A DNA stretch of 64,000 nt from NCBI GenBank assembly GCA_949317995.1, contig OX439043.1:42351560-42415559 (forward strand), read 5' to 3'. Both the position numbers and the translations under genes were made by a program. Origin of the DNA: Acholoe squamosa. Lineage: Eukaryota; Annelida; Polychaeta; Phyllodocida; Polynoidae. The notes below the pieces were generated by a model. It had not been told where the DNA came from. It saw nothing but the letters and a program-made list of their open reading frames with translations, and searched no databases. The number at the start of each line of letters is the position of its first letter. Positions within the stretch are counted from its first letter, which is position 1. Below, in pieces: positions 60,751 to 64,000 of this stretch.

Positions 60751-61658
60751 TGTTTATTCTACCTCATTTATAAAGTTGTTACTTCACCATAAATCACACG
60801 GTTTGTTATTTGCATGTTAATTTGGAATTAAGAAATAATCTTACTAGAATGTGCAAAGGTAAAATACCGGTACTACATTGACCCGGGTGAGACCTTATAA
60901 TAAATGTACAATTAACTGGGTCAATATGAGGATCATGTACAATGCAACATATCCAAAGCTATACAGAAAGGTGATTAGTAATCCACATATATGTGGATGC
61001 CGGACAACTGTCAACATTTCTGGGCATTTATACCTCTGCAAATGCAGATTCAATATGACCATTTGCCATACAACTTACAATAGACACTATCCATTAGCAT
61101 CAATTATGATCGATAATGCTTGTAGATTTAGACGCACACAAAAGTGGGTATTGGAGCTCAAGTGAGAATATTAGATATAATCAGCTTGCTAATTGTAAAT
61201 AAGGCTCCCTTTCATAAGGCAACTATGACAGCATTCTTCATGGGCAGACTGGGTTAGAATGAGGAAAACATGTGTGCTCCAGGTTACAAGGTCTCAACGA
61301 CGGAATTATTTTGTTTCAGTTTCGCTTCAAAGATTATTACTCTGACATGACTAGTTTTCTATTGTGGCGACATATATGTCTTTACATATTGCTAATAGGC
61401 TAAATTGCCTCCAGAATCACTGCAAATCGACTAGGCACAATTGTTGAAATTGAAGGAGAAAATGATAGGGTTAGCCCTGATTTGCAAAGGTATGTTGGGT
61501 ATACCCGAAGCGCACATCCTTTTTTTTTTTTTTTTTTTTTTTTTCTTTTTTTTTTTTTGGGGGGGGGTCAACATAAAATAAAATGATATGAGATTCGTGT
61601 CTTGTGAATGTGCAATATGTTGAGTAATGTTTGTTGTAGTAGATCTAGATGCTAATTA
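60747..61658. other. AT-rich intergenic with a poly-T/G tract at 61,519-61,567
   Basis: A T run of about 38 with one C is followed by 10 G. No gene is recognised, and the 95-codon frame at 60,878 has no domain. Confidence 0.5.
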
Positions 61659-61757
61659 AGGTCGAATCCCACATGGCGAAAAATGCCTCGAATACCTCTG
61701 CTATTCTGAATCTGTTGCGTTTATGGGACCTTCCCCAAATTCGCAAGGGTTATATGT
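61659..61757. mobile_element. Family E MITE, truncated copy
   Basis: AGGTCGAATCCCACATGGCG directly after TTA, then GAAAAATG, TCTGAATCTGTTGCG and CCCCAAATTCGCAAGG as in the left half of 15,187-15,524. The second half is absent. Confidence 0.85.
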
Positions 61758-62366
61758 ACACAGTTTGGATTATAACAAAGGATCTACGGGAAAAAAGAGG
61801 TTCGGGCAGAATTGACCGTTACCTTGTTGAGCATGATATCAGCTAAGAATCATGGTTGGTTGTGCAGTGTGACACAGGCTACAGATCAAAGAAGTGCACG
61901 ATGGAACTTAATAACATCAGACCGAGTCGACGTTGCTGCCTTTAGAAAACAAACGAGACGCAGACTCAACACAATGGATCATCAATAGTGACCAAGGCTA
62001 CTTCCATGAAGTACTATTATAATCCCCTTAAATATGTGTTTGAATATTTGGGCCGAGTGCTTTATTTATAGTGTGGATAGATCCACACTATAAAACTTAA
62101 TAAAAGCTTGGATGTCGAAATAATATATCAATAAAATTAATGAATTTTTAATTGGTTTTCAGCATTTCATATATGGTATCGATCACAAGATATACTACAA
62201 AACGTGCTTTCATATGACATTTATGCAAAATAACGTGTCTTCTTGAATTACAAGCAATGTATTGATGTACATAATGTCTCAAACAACATGAAAAAGTCAT
62301 GAAAGACTCACCATTTGCTTTATTGATTACCACATACATGTAAATCTATACGCAACGTTCAATTAA
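61758..62366. other. Intergenic, nothing recognised
   Basis: AT-rich. A short palindrome GTGTGGATAGATCCACAC lies near 62,071. No gene. Confidence 0.45.
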
Positions 62367-62844
62367 AGCTGCTAAAAGACATGGTATTTGTTCTTCTCGT
62401 ATTATTCTAGTAAGGAGTGGGTGTTAATACATACAGTGAGAAATGCAATGTTCAACTGTGCTCACTGCATTGGTGGGAAGGTAAACTGCATTGGTTAATT
62501 AGTTCAAACCAAAGTCTCCATGTGGCAGCACTGAGCAGTCTGCAGCCTTGCAGGCTTCCCTTGGGAAGGAGTCATTGCAATAGAACACAACAGTCTGACT
62601 TTCTAACTACAGGTGGCACTACTGAGACCCGTTAAATAAAGAATGGGTTTTTACGAAAAGCAGAATGCACTTACGAGAAGTAATTTACGATATGCTATGG
62701 TAGCTTTTTACCCATGGTTAAATAAAAAAGGTTTCGTAATTCTGACTTGTGACCCCTCGTAAAGCCAAATGCTTGTCAACAAAGAAGCACAAGCAAGTGG
62801 GCTGAGCGTAGAAAATTCTTTACATTTCACGTTTTGTAGCAGCT
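62367..62844. mobile_element. TTAA-target MITE (family C), second copy, inverted
   Basis: Begins AGCTGCTAAAAGAC and ends ACGTTTTGTAGCAGCT, with TTAA directly outside both ends (62,363-62,366 and 62,845-62,848). The interior is the reverse complement of 33,503-33,992 in the CATTGGTTAATTAGTTCAAA and GGAAGGAGTCATTGCAATAG blocks. Confidence 0.88.
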
Positions 62845-63233
62845 TTAAGAAATTAGCCTTTAATAGCGTTTGTGTTATTGCTGATAAATGTCTGCTACAA
62901 AAATAAAAATGTCGCTGCCCTGTGATCAAAGCATAAAAAGATTATATAATTTACACATTGAAATTGAAATAAACAGTTACTAAAGGTGTAAGCCTTTCCC
63001 GATTGGTGATATCCTCTACTGTCCTAGCATGACAGAACCGTTTTGCCTTATGCAGTTTTCTAATGTAGGTTTCACATTTCTGGCCATGTATCCTGTCCAA
63101 GAATATATAATATTTACGTCAAATATACAGCACAGTCAGGGATCGACGCAATGTTTAAAGTTGATGTTTATTTTTTTTTTCATTTGGCCACATGTCACCA
63201 AACTTATTGAGATGTCTTGACCTGATGTAAGCA

Positions 63234-63560
63234 CTCAGAAAAAATCCAAATTAGTAACTTAATCCAATTTCACTTAGTCAAAACGACTAATTAGGCAAAT
63301 TAGTAGTATTCACTTACCTATTCAGGCAAGCTGACTTGACTCAGCCAAGAGAGAGTATCGATCACTTTGTCTTAGGGGTAGTAGTTTTGTCTAAGGGGTA
63401 GTAGGCATGAGGACTTTTCTGGTAACTGTATATCATTGAAACACCTATTAGTGTGAAAATAATGGTGCTTTCAAAGACTATTGACATAATAAAGCTTTTA
63501 CAATTCGAACTGGCATAGGATTTAACAGAATAACCTAATAAATTTATGTGTTATTGAAAG
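63234..63560. mobile_element. Family F repeat, second copy (partial)
   Basis: Starts CTCAGAAAAAATCCAAATTA and follows the first ~400 bp of 50,111-50,773 in the same orientation. It lacks the GGTGGCAGTG portion and the distal end. Confidence 0.8.
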
Positions 63561-63612
63561 AGCAAGGGCGAATAATGGAAACACTTTCTCTGTATATTAT
63601 GCACACAAAGAA

Positions 63613-63700
63613 TTTTGATACTCACAGTGAGCCTGATGTTAGCCTTAGGCAAATGTCACCGAAATGAGTATATTTTGATACTCAGGGTGAGCCTGGGGTG
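63613..63700. repeat. Direct repeat of TTTTGATACTCA.(G)GTGAGCCTG
   Basis: Two copies about 59 bp apart, separated by TTAGCCTTAGGCAAATGTCA. Confidence 0.7.
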
Positions 63701-63866
63701 TAGGCATACTCCAGCAATACCTGACACTCTATTCTAGATTGTTTATGGACTAACTGTACCCTCTCTACTGCCATACTCTCACAGTGCAAGAGTATCTTTA
63801 GAGACAGGCTCAGGGTCAACTTGAGTAACATAATAGAGGAGAATAGGACATTGCCTCTATCTCTAT

Positions 63867-63924
63867 GAAGAGGGTAAGGCAATGTTGGAGCCTGTTAAGG
63901 GTCCAGCATTGCCTGACCCTCTTC
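63867..63924. repeat. Hairpin with 22-bp arms near the window's right edge
   Basis: GAAGAGGGTAAGGCAATGTTGG (63,867-63,888) pairs with 63,903-63,924 at 20 of 22 positions. The loop is 14 bases. It may be an internal part of an element that continues past the window. Confidence 0.88.
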
Positions 63925-64000
63925 ATTACCAAGGGTGTCATGCACTGCCAGAGTATCCCAATACATAACATCACACTTTGCTGGATTCTACCTTCAGAGT

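Overview
The window reads as animal (metazoan) nuclear DNA. It is AT-leaning, very rich in simple repeats, minisatellites and short inverted-repeat transposons. It holds one intron-split host gene with canonical GT/AG junctions, plus decayed PIF/Harbinger, Ty3/Gypsy and LINE sequences. MAM-domain genes and this repeat mix suit a marine invertebrate (amphioxus, hemichordate, echinoderm or a lophotrochozoan). I cannot fix the species from the sequence alone.

Layout. 1 to about 5,000 is a decayed PIF/Harbinger DNA transposon whose left end lies outside the window. It carries a broken transposase on the + strand and a lysine-rich second gene on the - strand, and it appears to sit inside a Ty3/Gypsy element (about 5,000-8,240, - strand). 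Next come a higher-order minisatellite (8.35-8.9 kb), a 36-bp minisatellite (10.2-10.56 kb), a 92-bp hairpin abutting a 988-bp inverted-repeat element packed with palindromes (12.8-13.9 kb), a long-TIR MITE with a diverged relative (15.2-16.25 kb), and a G-rich minisatellite (20.7-21.6 kb).

The one convincing host gene spans 26,144-59,620 (+). Five coding exons have phases that match across every junction and give a 512-residue protein: signal peptide, cysteine-bearing N-terminal segment, long coiled coil, then a C-terminal MAM domain. Its layout (signal, short Cys segment, coiled coil, C-terminal globular domain) recalls angiopoietin-like ligands, with MAM where fibrinogen would be. Intron 1 is about 26.9 kb and hosts most of the MITEs, a LINE fragment, two inverted copies of a ~0.95-kb repeat with a tRNA-like segment, and a nested minisatellite containing opposed 27-bp arrays. 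A ~180-220-bp inverted repeat brackets exon 2. Intron 2 holds a 1,059-bp element (56,051-57,109) with 8-bp flanking direct repeats and about 35 copies of a palindrome around AGTCC-N-GGACT.

59.6-64 kb has the probable polyadenylation signal, a TA microsatellite, second copies of two intronic repeat families and a hairpin at the right edge, but no recognisable gene.

The most unusual signal is structural. Two unrelated TIR elements (12,916-13,903 and 56,051-57,109) share one architecture: short transposon-like ends and an interior made almost wholly of dispersed copies of a private palindromic motif. No cellular operon or defence system is present.
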